A DNA stretch of 64,000 nt, taken from positions 1 through 64,000 of the forward strand of contig JBDTRR010000008.1 of NCBI GenBank assembly GCA_039931615.1. Direction: 5' to 3'. The notes under the pieces were generated by a model. That model saw only the letters and a program-made list of their open reading frames with translations, did no database searches and was not told the DNA's origin. The position numbers and the translations under genes were made by a program. This stretch comes from JAHFUI01 sp039931615. Its GTDB lineage: Bacteria; Acidobacteriota; Vicinamibacteria; Vicinamibacterales; CAVVIG01. Below are positions 27,858 through 36,539 of the stretch, piece by piece (positions within the stretch are counted from its first letter, which is position 1; every line of letters begins with the position of its first letter).

Positions 27858-27932
27858 GACTCCACCGCAAAGCCGAGGATCGCGCCATCACGGTCTGGCA
27901 CCACCGTTAGAAAATTTCGTGGGATGCCGCGG

Positions 27933-27961
27933 GATGCGGAGGAGCCGCGCTCCTCCGCATC
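27933..27961. terminator. Perfect 13-bp hairpin between convergent genes
   Basis: GATGCGGAGGAGC pairs with GCTCCTCCGCATC across a CGC loop. It lies between two convergent stop codons, so it may end transcription from both sides, although no T tract follows. Confidence 0.45.
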
Positions 27962-27975
27962 CGCATCGCCCCTGG

Positions 27976-29304
27976 CTATGGCTGGACGCGAGACAGTTGC
28001 TCGAGCAGCTTGCCCCGTGGACTGTCGGCCGGGACGAACCGCTGGACGCGCTCACCGGCAAACACTTCGCCCGTATAGAGATTGCCTTTGGAATCGGTCG
28101 CTTCCATATGCAGGCCGAAGAAGCTGCCACCGTTCTCACCCTGCTGGCCCAGCGTGCCCACGACCTGGCCGGTCTTGCGATCGAGAAACCAGACGTGGTT
28201 GTTGGTCAGGTCCGAGACATAGAGCAGCTTCTGTTCCTTGTCGTTTGAGAACATCACGCCGCCGGTCGACCCGCCGACGCCGGTCGTTTCGGCGAGCTTG
28301 AATTCCTGCTTGAAGTTGCCCTGCTTGTCGGTGACGTGAATCCGGTTGCCCGAGCGGTCGGCCGCATAGACCAGCCCGTCGTTGGAGAAATTGAAGGTCA
28401 GGTGGCCGACGAACTCCTTGGCCATCGGACCACCCGGCGTGTAGGCATGATCCTCTGGCCTGGTGCTGATTTCCGATAGTTTGTGACCGTAGGCGCCCCA
28501 GCCCCGCTTGAACTCGAACTTGTCCAGCGAGAACACCATGACGCGGCCGCCGAAGGAGTTGTCCGCCACATAGATCTCGTTGACCGCGTCGTCGGTGCGG
28601 ATCTCCTCGATGCCGCCAATGATCATCGGTGTGGTCGGCGGATACTTGGCGACGAACGCCGACTGCTGCAGCTGCGCCTGGGTCGCGGCGCCATCACCGC
28701 CCCGTCCACCGCGACCGCCCCGTCCGCCGCGGCCGCCGTCGGCCGATGGCAGGGTCACGAAGCCGGCAACCGGGCCGGCGCTGCCCTGACCTTTGACCCA
28801 CGCGATTTTGGGATTGTCATCAAACGGCTGCCCGTTGGCATTTTCAGGGATGTGGGGGATGGCCGCCACCAGCTTGCCGGTCTTCGGGTCGTACTTGCGG
28901 ACGGTGTTCTGACCGATATAGATGAACCCCTGCTTGTCGACTGCCATGCCGTGACCTTGCGGGGCGTCGAACGAGCCGATGACGTTGCCGGCCTTGTCGA
29001 AGTGAATCATCGCCGGCGCATGGGCGCAGCACACCGCGAGCGGCGGATCCTGCTCCGCGTGCACCTCGATCGAGACGAGATCGTTGGGGCGGTTCAGCAC
29101 CCAGATGTTGTCGTCCTTGTCGACCGCCAGGCCGGTCACTCCGCCCATCTTCCACTTGTTCGGCAGCGGTTTCGGCCAGTCGGGATCGAACTTGAAGCGG
29201 GGCGCGGCCGGCGCCTGGGCGGACACCCCCGAATGCGAATTGACGAAGGCGACGCCGGCCAGCAGGACGACCGCCACCAGGACTCGCGGACTGACTTTCA
29301 TCAT
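27976..29304 (-). CDS. Secreted NHL-type six-bladed beta-propeller protein
   Basis: This 442-aa exported protein has a signal peptide (VLVAVVLLAGVAFVNSHSGVSAQ) and repeated NHL/propeller blades (GLAVDKDDNIWVLNRP, GMAVDKQGFIYIGQNTVRKYD, VNEIYVADNSFGGRVMVF, DGLVYAADRSGNRIHVTDKQG, LLYVSDLTNNHVWFLDRKTG, DSKGNLYTGEVFAGERVQRF). It resembles the peptidyl-alpha-hydroxyglycine lyase-like propellers common in acidobacteria. A low-complexity GGRGGRGGRGGRGG run (about 198-212) is inserted in a loop. GGAGG precedes the start. Confidence 0.85.
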   Translation of the reverse strand: MMKVSPRVLVAVVLLAGVAFVNSHSGVSAQAPAAPRFKFDPDWPKPLPNKWKMGGVTGLAVDKDDNIWVLNRPNDLVSIEVHAEQDPPLAVCCAHAPAMIHFDKAGNVIGSFDAPQGHGMAVDKQGFIYIGQNTVRKYDPKTGKLVAAIPHIPENANGQPFDDNPKIAWVKGQGSAGPVAGFVTLPSADGGRGGRGGRGGRGGDGAATQAQLQQSAFVAKYPPTTPMIIGGIEEIRTDDAVNEIYVADNSFGGRVMVFSLDKFEFKRGWGAYGHKLSEISTRPEDHAYTPGGPMAKEFVGHLTFNFSNDGLVYAADRSGNRIHVTDKQGNFKQEFKLAETTGVGGSTGGVMFSNDKEQKLLYVSDLTNNHVWFLDRKTGQVVGTLGQQGENGGSFFGLHMEATDSKGNLYTGEVFAGERVQRFVPADSPRGKLLEQLSRVQP

Positions 29305-29406
29305 GTGACGCCTCCGGCAGTTGGTTTCGGAACTGGAGTCTAGTGCCCGGCGGCCGGGCGGGTCAATCGATCGGGAATGGAGCGGATCGAGGCCGGGCCA
29401 GCCCCC

Positions 29407-29432
29407 GAAAAAGAAACCCGACCCCTTTTTCA
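29407..29432. repeat. REP-like repeat arm (inverted GGGGTCGGG family)
   Basis: A single inverted arm reading CCCGACCCCTTTTT lies in the 136-nt gap between two minus-strand genes. Confidence 0.5.
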
Positions 29433-29440
29433 GGCGGTTG

Positions 29441-30010
29441 TCAGCGGGCCTTCAGCGCCCCGGCGATCGACGTCAGCAGCGCCCGCTCCTCCGTTGAAAT
29501 CCGGTGGAGACCGAAGATCCCGCCGGATGCCTCGGCCACGCTTTCGCAGTAGCGGACCAGACTGTCGACGGTCAGATCGGGATGGTCCGCCGGGTGAGCA
29601 GCAAGCATCCCGGCGATCAGGCGGGTGGCGCTCGCCACCACCTGCGGAGCCGGCTGACGCGTCAGCCAGTCCGACAGCATCCCGTCCGCGACGCTGCCCT
29701 CGGTGACGCCGCGCGACCGCGCCAGCTTGACGATCAGCACACGCTCGGCGTCCGCCACGCTCCCATCCGCCCACGCCATCCGGACCACCGGAACCAGCGG
29801 CAGCAGGATCACGGTCTCCGGCGTGAAACCGAGTGCCTGCAGCTCCTGCAGCGCCTCCGGATCGTCGATGCCGATCCGCGCCGCCATGTCGCTCCGGGCC
29901 CGTCCGGCCGCCGCGGCGTGCCGCAGCTTCTCGATCAGCTCCCGATCCTTCCTCCGAAAATACTCTTCCTCTAAAGCGTGACCGCGCTTGGACAGAGCGT
30001 CATCCGACAT
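29441..30010 (-). CDS. TerB-like helical protein
   Basis: The 189-aa cytoplasmic protein is all-helical by pattern and carries the TerB-like signature (PLVPVVRMAWADGSVADAERVLIVKLARSRGV). TerB-domain proteins are found in tellurite and stress complexes; no other ter genes are near. It is divergent from glgX. Confidence 0.65.
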   Translation of the reverse strand: MSDDALSKRGHALEEEYFRRKDRELIEKLRHAAAAGRARSDMAARIGIDDPEALQELQALGFTPETVILLPLVPVVRMAWADGSVADAERVLIVKLARSRGVTEGSVADGMLSDWLTRQPAPQVVASATRLIAGMLAAHPADHPDLTVDSLVRYCESVAEASGGIFGLHRISTEERALLTSIAGALKAR

Positions 30011-30108
30011 GGCGAAACCCTCCTGTGGCGAACCGATCGTACATCATCACGCCGGGACCATCCCCGACCGGCCGGGCCGCCCGTCGACACGGCCGCCGTT
30101 CGTGGTGC

Positions 30109-30114
30109 TAGTCT
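30109..30114 (+). promoter_or_regulatory. -10-like hexamer TAGTCT, leaderless arrangement
   Basis: TAGTCT ends 5 nt before the glgX ATG at 30120. Confidence 0.35.
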
Positions 30115-30119
30115 GTGGC

Positions 30120-32291
30120 ATGCCGCTCGAGCATCGCACGACAAAGACCTTCGCCAAGGGCAGTCACCACCCACTCGGCGCGACCGTCACGCCGGACGGC
30201 GTCAACTTCGCCGTCTACTCGCAGCATGCGACGGACATCTTCCTGCTGCTCTTCGATCAGGCCGACGCCGATCCGACCGACGTCATCCAGCTGGTCAACC
30301 GGGATCGGTTCGTCTCGCACGCGCTGGTCCGGGGGGTGGGGCCCGGCCAGCTGTACGGATACAAGGCTCAAGGGCCATACCGGCCCGAATGGGGACTGCG
30401 CTTCAACGACGCCAGGCTGCTGCTCGACCCCTATGCCAAAGCCGTCACCGGTAAATTCCGTAATCTCGACAATCTGCTCCTCCCCTACGATGCCCAGCCT
30501 GGCGCCGGCGAAAGATTGCCGGATGCGCGCGACAACACGCGACTCGTGCCCAAGTCCATCGTCGTCGACGACGCCTTCGACTGGCAGAACGACAGGTCGC
30601 CCGACCTCGGCCTCGAGCAGCTCGTCATCTACGAAGTGCACCTGAAAGGCTTCACCGCCCATCCGTCCTCAGGGGTCGAGCTCGCCGGGACGTACCTCGG
30701 GTTCATCGAGAAGATCCCGCATCTCGTTCGGCTCGGCATCAACGCCGTCGAGCTCCTGCCGGTCCATGAATACTACGTCGACGATTTCCTGGAGCAGAAG
30801 GCGCTGACCAACTACTGGGGCTACAACTCGATCGGGTTCTTCGCGCCCGAGTCGTCCTATGCCTCCGGCCGGACGCCGGGCTGCCAGGTGGCCGAGTTCA
30901 AGACCCTGGTCCGCGAGCTGCACAGGGCGGGCATCAAGGTGATTCTCGATGTCGTCTACAACCACACCGGTGAAGGGAACGAGCTCGGGCCGAGCCTGTG
31001 CTTCAAGGGGCTGGACAACCTGGCCTACTACTGTCTGACCGGACCGGCCGACGCGCCGCAACGCTACTACATGAACTACACCGGCTGCGGCAACAGCCTG
31101 AACTTCGACAGCCCGGCCGTCATCCGGCTGGTGATGGACTCGCTGCGCTACTGGACCGAAGTCATGCACGTCGACGGTTTCCGCTTCGACCTCGCCTCGG
31201 TCCTGGGCCGCGGCGATCAGGCCGCCGGCTTCCGGTCGTCTTCGTCGTTCTTCGATGCCGTGTCCCAGGATCCGGTGCTGAACCGGGTCATCATGATCGC
31301 GGAGCCGTGGGATACCTCAACCTACCAGGTCGGCAACTTCCCGGTCGACTGGTCAGAGTGGAACGGAAAGTTCCGGGACACGATGCGGCGCTTCGGCAAG
31401 GGCGATCCGGGCCAGCTGGCCGACGTCGGCTGGCGTCTGACCGGATCGGCCGACCTCTACGGCGATGACGGCCGCTCACCCTACAACAGCATCAACTTCA
31501 TCACCTGCCACGACGGTTTCACCTTGCACGATCTGGTCTCGTACAACGAGAAACGCAACCTGGCCAACGGCGAGAACAATCAGGACGGATCCAACGACAA
31601 CCACTCGTGGAACAGCGGCGCCGAAGGCGAGACCGGCGATCCGGCAGTGCTTGCGCTGCGCACGCAGCTGATGAAGAACTACGCCTGCTCTCTGCTGTTT
31701 TCGTCGGGCACGCCGATGATCCTCGGCGGCGACGAGTTCGCCCGCTCGCAGCGCGGCAACAACAACGCCTATTGCCAGGACAACGAGATCAGCTGGTTCG
31801 ACTGGCACGCGGCGGCAGGCCGCGACGATCTGGTCGAATTCTTCCGGAAGACGATCGCCCTGACCCGGCGCTTCCCGATCCTGCAGCGCCGGCGATTCTA
31901 CCTCGGCAACGACCTCGACGCTGACGGCGCGCCGGACCTGACCTGGTTCGGCGCCGATTCGAATACGCCCCGCTGGGAAGACCCCGGCGCCCGGACGATC
32001 TGCTGGCAGCTGGATGCCCGCGACGGCGGTGTGGACGATGAGGCCGGCGATGACGGCGCCGATCGGCTCTTCTTCATCATCAACGGCCACTACGAGTCAC
32101 AGCGGGTCACGCTGCCGGCGGTCGGCGCCGGCCGCGGCTGGCATCGCGTCATCGACACCAGCCTGGCCAGCGGTGAGGACTTCGCGCCACCGGGTCAGGA
32201 GATCGCCCTCAATCCGTCCGACCACTACCTGGTCAACCCGCGCAGCACGGTGCTGCTGCTCTGCCAGCCGCCTGAGAGGGCGACAGGGTAG
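30120..32291 (+). CDS. glgX: Glycogen debranching enzyme GlgX
   Basis: This 723-aa GH13_11 isoamylase-type enzyme removes limit-dextrin branches from glycogen. It has an N-terminal CBM48 domain (GATVTPDGVNFAVYSQHATDIFLLLFD) and the catalytic triad Asp357 (GFRFDLAS), Glu395 (IAEPWD) and Asp465 (CHDGFTL), with VVYNHTGEGNE as the first GH13 region. The ATG at 30120 begins the homologous MPLEHRTTKTFAKGSHHPLGA. No other glycogen genes are adjacent. Confidence 0.95.
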   Translation: MPLEHRTTKTFAKGSHHPLGATVTPDGVNFAVYSQHATDIFLLLFDQADADPTDVIQLVNRDRFVSHALVRGVGPGQLYGYKAQGPYRPEWGLRFNDARLLLDPYAKAVTGKFRNLDNLLLPYDAQPGAGERLPDARDNTRLVPKSIVVDDAFDWQNDRSPDLGLEQLVIYEVHLKGFTAHPSSGVELAGTYLGFIEKIPHLVRLGINAVELLPVHEYYVDDFLEQKALTNYWGYNSIGFFAPESSYASGRTPGCQVAEFKTLVRELHRAGIKVILDVVYNHTGEGNELGPSLCFKGLDNLAYYCLTGPADAPQRYYMNYTGCGNSLNFDSPAVIRLVMDSLRYWTEVMHVDGFRFDLASVLGRGDQAAGFRSSSSFFDAVSQDPVLNRVIMIAEPWDTSTYQVGNFPVDWSEWNGKFRDTMRRFGKGDPGQLADVGWRLTGSADLYGDDGRSPYNSINFITCHDGFTLHDLVSYNEKRNLANGENNQDGSNDNHSWNSGAEGETGDPAVLALRTQLMKNYACSLLFSSGTPMILGGDEFARSQRGNNNAYCQDNEISWFDWHAAAGRDDLVEFFRKTIALTRRFPILQRRRFYLGNDLDADGAPDLTWFGADSNTPRWEDPGARTICWQLDARDGGVDDEAGDDGADRLFFIINGHYESQRVTLPAVGAGRGWHRVIDTSLASGEDFAPPGQEIALNPSDHYLVNPRSTVLLLCQPPERATG

Positions 32292-32370
32292 GCAGGGATC
32301 ATCCGCGGGTTGCGGTCAGATTGCGTGGATCGCGTCGTCCCGCCGGACGGCGGCCCGGCTAAAAAGGGCT

Positions 32371-32435
32371 AAAAAGGGGTCGGGAGTCGTTCTGAGATTT
32401 TGCCGGCTCAAAAAAAAGACTCCCGACCCCTTTTT
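32371..32435. repeat. REPIN-like inverted repeat between convergent genes
   Basis: AAAAAGGGGTCGGGAGTC (32371-32388) and its exact complement GACTCCCGACCCCTTTTT (32418-32435) frame a 29-nt loop. A partial extra arm, AAAAAGGGCT, precedes it. The hairpin with a T run could also terminate glgX and the opposing receptor gene. Confidence 0.75.
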
Positions 32436-32480
32436 CCTTTTCTGCGACGCGGCGAGAACCCTATAGCCGGCCGAGGCCCG

Positions 32481-35444
32481 CTAGAAACTCAGCTGCCCGG
32501 TCAGCTTCATGAAGCGCGCCGGCATGAACGACGTCGGTCTCAACCAGGTGGCGCCGTAGGTGTTGTTGTAGGTCAACGGCACACTCGAATTGGTCACGTT
32601 GTAGAGATCGATCCCGACGTTGGTGCGGGTCCGGCCGACGCGCAGGATCTTCGCGACCCGAACATCGAGCTGGCTGACCCGACCGCCGTATTGTTCCCCG
32701 GGGTTGAGCAGGTTGACCGTCGTCGTCGCATTGCCACCCGAGAGCGGGCGGCCGAGCGTCTGCGCCACCACCGCGCTCGGCACCGCCCAGTTCGCCGCGA
32801 TCTCAGGGCCCGGCCGGCTCTGCATCGTCGCGCTGACCTGAACCGCGACTTTCGGAATCGTGTAGGCCGCCAGGCCGCGGAGATCGGTCAGGAACGGCAG
32901 CGTCACCTGACAATTCCGCAGGCTCGGATCGTCGATTGTCAACTCACACTGGTCGGTCACCCGGCGTCCCGTGCTCGTTCCACCCTGCACCGTCAGCCCG
33001 CCCTTGAGCCGGGCGTTGACGTTGATGTCGACCCCGTGCCAGTACTCGGTGGAATTGCCGTAGTTCCCGGCGATGCTCACGAAGTTGTCGGTCTTGCCGA
33101 ACGCGGTCGGCGAGATGTTGGTCAGGTCGCCGATCACGTAGCCGCCTTCACCCGGCAGCCGCGCATCCACGGGCGTGGTCAGCGCATAGCGATCGAAGTC
33201 GGCCGGCGTCACGGCGCGATTGTCGGTGGCGCTGAAGGTCGGGAACCAGCGCTGCGCATAGCCGACCTCGACTGCGACCCGCGGCAGCACTTCGTGCTGG
33301 ATCGACCCTCCGAACTGCAGGTTGCGCGGACGGATGCCCCAGCCACCGAGCAGCGCCGGGTCATAGGTATTGGTCGGCGTCTGGACCTGGCCGAAACGGA
33401 CGTTGTCCATCGCGCCGCAGAAATCACCGCCGCTGCCGCGCAGGTCCTGCTGCGCCGGATTCAGCAGGTTGCAGTCCGCCACGAAGTTGCGGTTGGCGTC
33501 GGTCCACGACCGGTTGGTCTGCGGCGGCGTCCCGGCACCGAGATTGGCGGCGGTCGGATTGGTGTCGGCGTAGATGCCGGCCCACTGGACGGTGTCGACA
33601 TAACGGCCGGCATTGAGTTTCAGCGAGGTCTTGCCGTTGCCGAAGACGTCGTAGGCCAGCCCGGCGCGCAGGCTGATGTCGCGATAGCCGCGGACCAGAT
33701 CCTGGGCGGGAAAGACGATCCGGGTCGGAATCCAGAGATCCGGGCCGACCACCTGCTCCGGCGCGCTGGCGCTGCCCCAGTCGTAGCGCAGGCCGCCCTG
33801 CGCCGTGAGACGCCCCAACGTCCACTGATCCTGCACGTAGGCCGCGCCGCCGCGGACGTGCTCCTGCTGTCTGAAGTCGTTGATCACCATCGTCAGCCGG
33901 TTCGGCACGCCGCCGTTGAAGCGGTAGGCGAGCCCCTGGTGGTTGGTGTGGTAGATCCGATCCGAGATGTTGTCCATCTGATCGAAGCCGACCTTGGCGT
34001 TGTGGGTGCCGTTGACGTACGAGAGCGAGGCGCGGGAGCGCGGCGTGAAGGAGACCGCCGGGCGCCAGTTCATCGACCGGTAGGTGATCGGTCCGACCTG
34101 GTCCATCACCTGGATCAGGTCGCGATTGTTCCCCTCCTTCTCACGGCCGTAGCTGAGGCCCAGGCCGGAGAAGGCCGCCTCCAGCAGGAATTTGCTCGAC
34201 AGCGGCACCGTCCAGACCGCCTGATACGCGCGCATCCAGGAGACGTCGGTCGGCGCCGACGCCTCGGGGGAGACGGTCGGGCTGCCGCCGCCTTTGCAGG
34301 CGCGGCACTCGGTTTGCTCGTCCCAGAACAGCGCCAGCTTGTTCCGCGTCGAGATCTGCCACGTCAGGCGCAGCGACGTGTTCTTCCACACGCCGTCGGT
34401 CTCCGACTGATGCGTCAAGTCGGGCACGTAGGTCCAGGCATTGGGGTCGCCGGAGTTCTGGTTGAAGTACGCATCGGAAATCGTGACGTAGCTGCCCTGC
34501 GTCCGGGTGGTGGCGAAAAACCACAGCTTGTCGCGCTTGATCGGGCCGCCCAGCGCGAGGTTGACGTCCCACACCTTCTTCAACTCGGACGGCGAGCGCA
34601 GGCCCGCGTCCTTCAATTCCTGTGAAAAGTTATCGCTCTGCAAGGCGGGACCGGCGCCGGCGAAAAAGAACTGGCCCGACAGCGCGTTGCCGCCGGTGCG
34701 CGGGACGACGTTGATCACCGGGCCGCCGATCTCGGCGTCAGCCAGTCCGCCGGTCGTGCTGACCGTGATCTCGGCGGAGTTGCCGGTATCGACGATCAGC
34801 AGCGAGACGCCGCCGGTCGCCCCGCCGGTGGAAATCCCGTCGACGTTCAGACGCCCTTCGGTGGTGGCGCCGCCGTGGCCGCCAAAAAACGGTGGCGTCG
34901 GCCCGTTGATGCCGCCGACGTTCTGCGCGGTCGTGCTCAACTGAATCCCGGGGACCAGCGCCGCCAGGTGCTCGAACGAGCGATTGGCGGGGATCGACGC
35001 CAGCACGTCATTGCTGATGACCCGCTGCGTCTGCGCGCTCTGCACGTCCACCACCGGCGCCTCGCCGGTCACGGTGATCGTTTCCGCAACCGCGCCGACC
35101 TGCAGGTCCTCGTTGATCGTCGCCACGAACGCCCCGGCCAGTTCGATTCCCTCCCGCCGCACGGTCCGGAATCCGGCGAGGCTGATGGTGATCACGTATT
35201 TGCCGGGCGGCAGGCTGACGATCCGATAACGGCCGGCGCTGTCGGTGACCCCGACGCGGATCTTCTCGATCATCACGTCACTCGCGGCCTCGACCGTCGC
35301 GCCCGGCAGGACGGCCCCGGAAGTGTCGCGAACCACCCCGGTAATCGAGGCCTGCGTCGCCCCCTGCCCGAACACGTCCGGGGCCATCAGCCCATGCCCC
35401 GCCGCCAGCAACACCAGCACGAACACGGCACACCCGTAGCGCAT
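32481..35444 (-). CDS. Oar-like TonB-dependent receptor with carboxypeptidase-regulatory-like domain
   Basis: This 987-aa outer-membrane protein has a signal peptide (YGCAVFVLVLLAAGHGL), an Ig-like CarboxypepD_reg domain (ITGVVRDTSGAVLPGATVEA), a plug domain (DVLASIPANRSFEHLAALVPGIQLS) and a large beta-barrel. The order and length match the OmpA-related Oar group frequent in acidobacteria. The ATG at 35444 begins the signal peptide and has an AGGGG element upstream. The ligand is unknown. Confidence 0.9.
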   Translation of the reverse strand: MRYGCAVFVLVLLAAGHGLMAPDVFGQGATQASITGVVRDTSGAVLPGATVEAASDVMIEKIRVGVTDSAGRYRIVSLPPGKYVITISLAGFRTVRREGIELAGAFVATINEDLQVGAVAETITVTGEAPVVDVQSAQTQRVISNDVLASIPANRSFEHLAALVPGIQLSTTAQNVGGINGPTPPFFGGHGGATTEGRLNVDGISTGGATGGVSLLIVDTGNSAEITVSTTGGLADAEIGGPVINVVPRTGGNALSGQFFFAGAGPALQSDNFSQELKDAGLRSPSELKKVWDVNLALGGPIKRDKLWFFATTRTQGSYVTISDAYFNQNSGDPNAWTYVPDLTHQSETDGVWKNTSLRLTWQISTRNKLALFWDEQTECRACKGGGSPTVSPEASAPTDVSWMRAYQAVWTVPLSSKFLLEAAFSGLGLSYGREKEGNNRDLIQVMDQVGPITYRSMNWRPAVSFTPRSRASLSYVNGTHNAKVGFDQMDNISDRIYHTNHQGLAYRFNGGVPNRLTMVINDFRQQEHVRGGAAYVQDQWTLGRLTAQGGLRYDWGSASAPEQVVGPDLWIPTRIVFPAQDLVRGYRDISLRAGLAYDVFGNGKTSLKLNAGRYVDTVQWAGIYADTNPTAANLGAGTPPQTNRSWTDANRNFVADCNLLNPAQQDLRGSGGDFCGAMDNVRFGQVQTPTNTYDPALLGGWGIRPRNLQFGGSIQHEVLPRVAVEVGYAQRWFPTFSATDNRAVTPADFDRYALTTPVDARLPGEGGYVIGDLTNISPTAFGKTDNFVSIAGNYGNSTEYWHGVDINVNARLKGGLTVQGGTSTGRRVTDQCELTIDDPSLRNCQVTLPFLTDLRGLAAYTIPKVAVQVSATMQSRPGPEIAANWAVPSAVVAQTLGRPLSGGNATTTVNLLNPGEQYGGRVSQLDVRVAKILRVGRTRTNVGIDLYNVTNSSVPLTYNNTYGATWLRPTSFMPARFMKLTGQLSF

Positions 35445-35620
35445 GATTGACCCCTTCGCGTCTGTCAGTCTGGTACGAAAACCGCCACGCGGTTCGGTGA
35501 CGAAAAATACCGAATGGATGCTAACGCTTTCCGAGGCGAAAAAACGACGCAACCAGCCACGAAATCACGACAACCCCGTGATTGGTTCCGTTCGTATTTC
35601 GTGCTGTCGCGGCAGATCGC

Positions 35621-36346
35621 CTACTTCGCCGGGTGCAAGTACGGTTTGACGCCGTTGGGCAGGGGCGTCTCGTCGAGCGACACCATCATCGACGAGATCT
35701 GATACAGCCCCATCGTGCCCACCAGATCGACGACGCCCCGGTCGCCGCCGAGGACCGCCTTCGCCGCCGCCAGGGTGGCGTCGCTGACGCTTCGTGCCGT
35801 GATGAACTCGGTCGCGAAGTGATAGACGGCGGCGACATCTTTGTCCATGCCGGACGGCGGTTTGCCGACGCGGATCGCCTCGACCACCTCGGCGGGGAGA
35901 CCGTTCCGCACGCCCGCCGAGTGATGCGCGTTCCAGACGTATTCGGCCGACCAGTGCTTCGCCACCACCAGGATCGCCAGTTCGTTGAGCTTGGGCGGGA
36001 CGATCGAGAACCCGTCCCGGCCGGCAAAGCGCGAATAGGCGATCGCCTTCTGCGACAGGTCGCCAAGCGCAGGCGCGACCATCATCACGCCCAGGGGCCC
36101 GGAGATATCGCTCCGCGGCCCGCTCAGGATGCTGGCCACGTACGCCTTCTGTTCCGCCGACAAGGCGTCGTAATTGGTCGGCGTCTCGATCCGGTTGCCA
36201 CGAAGGCGCGAGACGGTCCGGCGGAAATCGTCGATCGTCGGAGTCTTCTCCCCTCCAGGGGATGCCGCTCTCTGCTGGGCCATCGCCAGGGCGCCGGTGA
36301 TCGCCACCACGCCAAGCACGCTCACGCAGACCGTTGTGTAACGCAT
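35621..36346 (-). CDS. Exported carboxymuconolactone decarboxylase family protein
   Basis: The 241-aa protein has a signal peptide (VCVSVLGVVAITGALAMAQ) and an AhpD-like helical domain (LNELAILVVAKHWSAEYVWNAHHSAGVRNGLPAEVVEAIRVG). The CxxC of AhpD is absent, so it is not a peroxidase partner of that kind; homologous secreted proteins have no fixed role. GAGGAGC precedes the ATG. Confidence 0.82.
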   Translation of the reverse strand: MRYTTVCVSVLGVVAITGALAMAQQRAASPGGEKTPTIDDFRRTVSRLRGNRIETPTNYDALSAEQKAYVASILSGPRSDISGPLGVMMVAPALGDLSQKAIAYSRFAGRDGFSIVPPKLNELAILVVAKHWSAEYVWNAHHSAGVRNGLPAEVVEAIRVGKPPSGMDKDVAAVYHFATEFITARSVSDATLAAAKAVLGGDRGVVDLVGTMGLYQISSMMVSLDETPLPNGVKPYLHPAK

Positions 36347-36378
36347 GGAGTGCTCCTCATAATGAAGCCAACGTCGCC

Positions 36379-36539
36379 AGTGTCCCGAATCAGAGATTCG
36401 CTGACATATTCCGAGCGGGGCATCCCGCCTCGCTGCGTTGCTCATCGCTCATTGATGCCCAATAAACTCGCTCTTCACGCCTTGCGATCCGGGCGCCGCG
36501 CCCGGAATATTTGTCACCGAATCTCTGATTCGGGACACT
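36379..36539. mobile_element. MITE-like element with terminal inverted repeats
   Basis: A 161-bp non-coding element begins AGTGTCCCGAATCAGAG and ends with the exact inverse. The terminal inverted repeats are identical for 22 bp and continue imperfectly to about 36 bp (TGACA and ATTCCG on both sides). The interior has its own small stems (CCGGGCG/CGCCCGG and GGGCATC/GATGCCC). No transposase and no clear target-site duplication are seen. Its right end supplies the stop codon of the ankyrin gene. Confidence 0.65.

Noticed and set aside
28660..28750. Gly-Arg repeat DNA inside the propeller gene as a separate repeat element
   Set aside because: It stays in frame and encodes a low-complexity loop (GGRGG), so it is part of the coding sequence.
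32400..34625. Long plus-strand frame opposite the large TonB-dependent receptor
   Set aside because: Low-complexity Arg-rich product, starts within the REPIN element, no family.
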